Origin: an uncultured Chloroflexota bacterium
GTDB lineage: Bacteria > Chloroflexota > Anaerolineae > Aggregatilineales > Phototrophicaceae
Reading direction: 5' to 3'
NCBI GenBank assembly: GCA_937864975.1
Contig: CALMDI010000446.1
Coordinates: 1-7,239, forward strand
Length of the DNA: 7,239 bases
Made by a program: the position numbers and the translations under genes. The notes beneath the pieces are model-generated. The model searched no databases. It was given only the letters and a program-made list of their open reading frames with translations, and was not told the origin of the DNA. Below are positions 6,097 through 7,239 of this stretch, in pieces. Each line of letters begins with the position of its first letter. Position 1 is the stretch's first letter.

Positions 6097-6888
6097 ATGC
6101 AGACCCTGCCAACGATGATCGACAAAATGCGCGCCGGACAGGTTTGTATCGGCACCGGCATTACGTTCACCGACGCGACTGTGAGCGAGGCGCTTGCCAG
6201 CGCGTTCGATTTCCTCTGGATCGACATGGAGCACAACGCGCTGTCGCTGGAAAACGTCCAGGCGCACCTTATCGCCATGAAAGGCGCGGACTGCACGCCG
6301 ATTGTGCGCGTGCCCTGGAATGACCCGGTGCTGATCAAGCCGGTGCTCGACGTGGGCGCGCCCGCCGTGGTCGTCCCGATGATTCGCACGGTCGAGGACG
6401 TGCGCCTCGCCGTGTCCGCCTGCCTCTACCCGCCGGATGGGATTCGCGGCTATGGACCGCGCCGTCCATCCAACTACGCGCGCCTCGGCGGACCCGAATT
6501 CTGCAAAGCGGCGAACGATGCCATGATCGTGGCGGTGCAGATCGAGCACATTGACGCGGTCAATAACCTCGATGGCATTCTCGCGGTTCCCGGCTTATCC
6601 GCGATCCTGGTCGGCGCAAACGACCTGTCTGGCTCGATGGGCTTGATGGCACAGTCACGCCACCCCGACGTCATGCGCGCGATTGATACGGTGGTCGAGA
6701 AGGCGCGGCGCGCGGGCATTCCGGTCGGTACGGCGTCCGGCTCTCAGCCGGAACACATTGCCGAGTGGATCGACAAGGGTATGCAGTGGATCATGGTGGG
6801 CGTCGATTACACGCTCATGTTGGAACAGGCAGATCGAATCGTCGGTCAGGCGAGACAGCACGCGAAAGAACCCAGACCGACAAACTGA
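6097..6888 (+). CDS. HpcH/HpaI-family class II aldolase, copy 2
   Basis: A 263-residue paralogue of the preceding aldolase. The ATG at 6097 is preferred because GGAG (6087-6090) lies 6 nt upstream and the protein then begins as the family does; the frame is open far upstream, inside the first aldolase, only as an artefact, and a GTG at 6085 would precede the ribosome binding site. The catalytic residues match copy 1: His46 in IDMEHN, Arg71 in PIVRVP, Glu150 in VQIEHIDA and Asp176 in LVGANDLSGSMG. The substrate loop differs clearly (YPPDGIRGYGPRRPSNYARLGG, 111-132, against PRGIRGLAGSRAMDFG in copy 1), and the C-terminus is about ten residues longer. By eye the two are only moderately alike, so they probably act on different substrates or stereoisomers rather than being a recent duplication. 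The permease follows after 11 nt. Confidence 0.9.
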   Translation: MQTLPTMIDKMRAGQVCIGTGITFTDATVSEALASAFDFLWIDMEHNALSLENVQAHLIAMKGADCTPIVRVPWNDPVLIKPVLDVGAPAVVVPMIRTVEDVRLAVSACLYPPDGIRGYGPRRPSNYARLGGPEFCKAANDAMIVAVQIEHIDAVNNLDGILAVPGLSAILVGANDLSGSMGLMAQSRHPDVMRAIDTVVEKARRAGIPVGTASGSQPEHIAEWIDKGMQWIMVGVDYTLMLEQADRIVGQARQHAKEPRPTN

Positions 6889-6899
6889 AAGAGGCTGGG

Positions 6900-7239
6900 A
6901 TGAGCGAAACAGGACAACGTCCCGTCGATGCCTTTAGCCTGAGCGAAGAGGTCTTGACCGAGGTGCTTGAGGCGGAGCCGGGTCTAGCGGAACCGACACC
7001 CGGTCTGATCCGTGGTCTGTTCGGGCGCGTTGTCATCAGCCGCGAAATCGCGGTTCTGATCGTCGCCATCGTCGTCTTCCTGATTTTTGCGGCGGCGAAT
7101 CCCCGCTTTCTGTCCGCGAATAACCTGAGCGGCATCATGCGGCGTATGCCGGTCATCGGCATGGTTGCCGTCGGCATGACGTTTTTGATGATCGCGGGCG
7201 AAATCGATCTGTCGGTCGGCACCAGCTTCGGCTTTTTGA
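6900..7239 (+). CDS. Sugar ABC-transporter permease (RbsC/XylH-type), 3'-truncated by the window edge
   Basis: The first 113 residues of an inner-membrane permease of the branched BPD_transp_2 family, which carries ribose, xylose, inositol and related sugars with a periplasmic or lipoprotein binding protein and a double ATPase. A soluble, acidic N-terminal stretch (about 1-48, many Glu/Asp) precedes a first membrane helix at about 49-66 (EIAVLIVAIVVFLIFAA). It is followed by NPRFLSANNLSGIM, a second helix at about 83-99, and the family signature GEIDLSVGTSFGF (100-112). GAGG at 6891-6894 gives a ribosome binding site 5 nt before the ATG. The gene lies 11 nt past the second aldolase, so uptake and catabolism are probably co-expressed. 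The remaining two thirds and the partner subunits are outside the window; the ligand is unknown. Confidence 0.9.
   Translation, partial: MSETGQRPVDAFSLSEEVLTEVLEAEPGLAEPTPGLIRGLFGRVVISREIAVLIVAIVVFLIFAAANPRFLSANNLSGIMRRMPVIGMVAVGMTFLMIAGEIDLSVGTSFGFL

Noticed and set aside
6354..6363. Perfect 10-bp palindrome GGGCGCGCCC
   Set aside because: It lies inside the second aldolase and encodes an ordinary Val-Gly-Ala-Pro stretch; short GC palindromes are expected in such DNA.

Overview
The window is a high-GC bacterial segment with every recognisable gene on the + strand. It reads as part of a carbohydrate or polyol catabolic locus. Both edges cut genes: an aldehyde dehydrogenase has lost its N-terminal half at the left, and a sugar ABC-transporter permease runs off the right. 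The best-identified gene is iolD, the ThDP-dependent ring-opening hydrolase of inositol catabolism, followed 11 nt later by an IolE-like TIM-barrel dehydratase/isomerase. The host cannot be fixed from sequence alone. The GC bias, clear Shine-Dalgarno sites, GC-rich hairpin clutter between genes and the protein style would suit Chloroflexota or a similar high-GC environmental lineage; this is a low-confidence impression.

Layout: (1) 1-801, 3' part of a non-acylating aldehyde dehydrogenase. (2) 802-1024, a spacer almost filled by a mosaic of perfect GC-rich hairpins enclosed by imperfect inverted ends. (3) 1025-3834, iolD and iolE-like, closely spaced. (4) 3835-4037, a 203-nt spacer with a terminator-like stem and a good sigma-70-type promoter. 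(5) 4038-6888, an M24 (Xaa-Pro peptidase-fold) protein and two tandem HpcH/HpaI aldolases. (6) 6900-7239, the start of an RbsC-type permease. Spacings of 11-16 nt in the second block suggest one transcription unit from the M24 gene to the transporter.

How the genes may work together (inference): the permease and its unseen partners import a sugar, cyclitol or sugar acid. The IolE-like enzyme would dehydrate a keto-cyclitol and IolD would open the ring hydrolytically. The two aldolases could split 2-oxo-hydroxyacid intermediates into pyruvate-type products and aldehydes, which the aldehyde dehydrogenase would oxidise. The usual later inositol genes iolB, iolC and iolJ are not in the window. 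Whether the aldolases replace them or serve a parallel sugar-acid route cannot be decided here. The most unusual points are the M24 protein, which keeps its five metal ligands but appears to lack the usual active-site histidines, and the structured 803-986 element.
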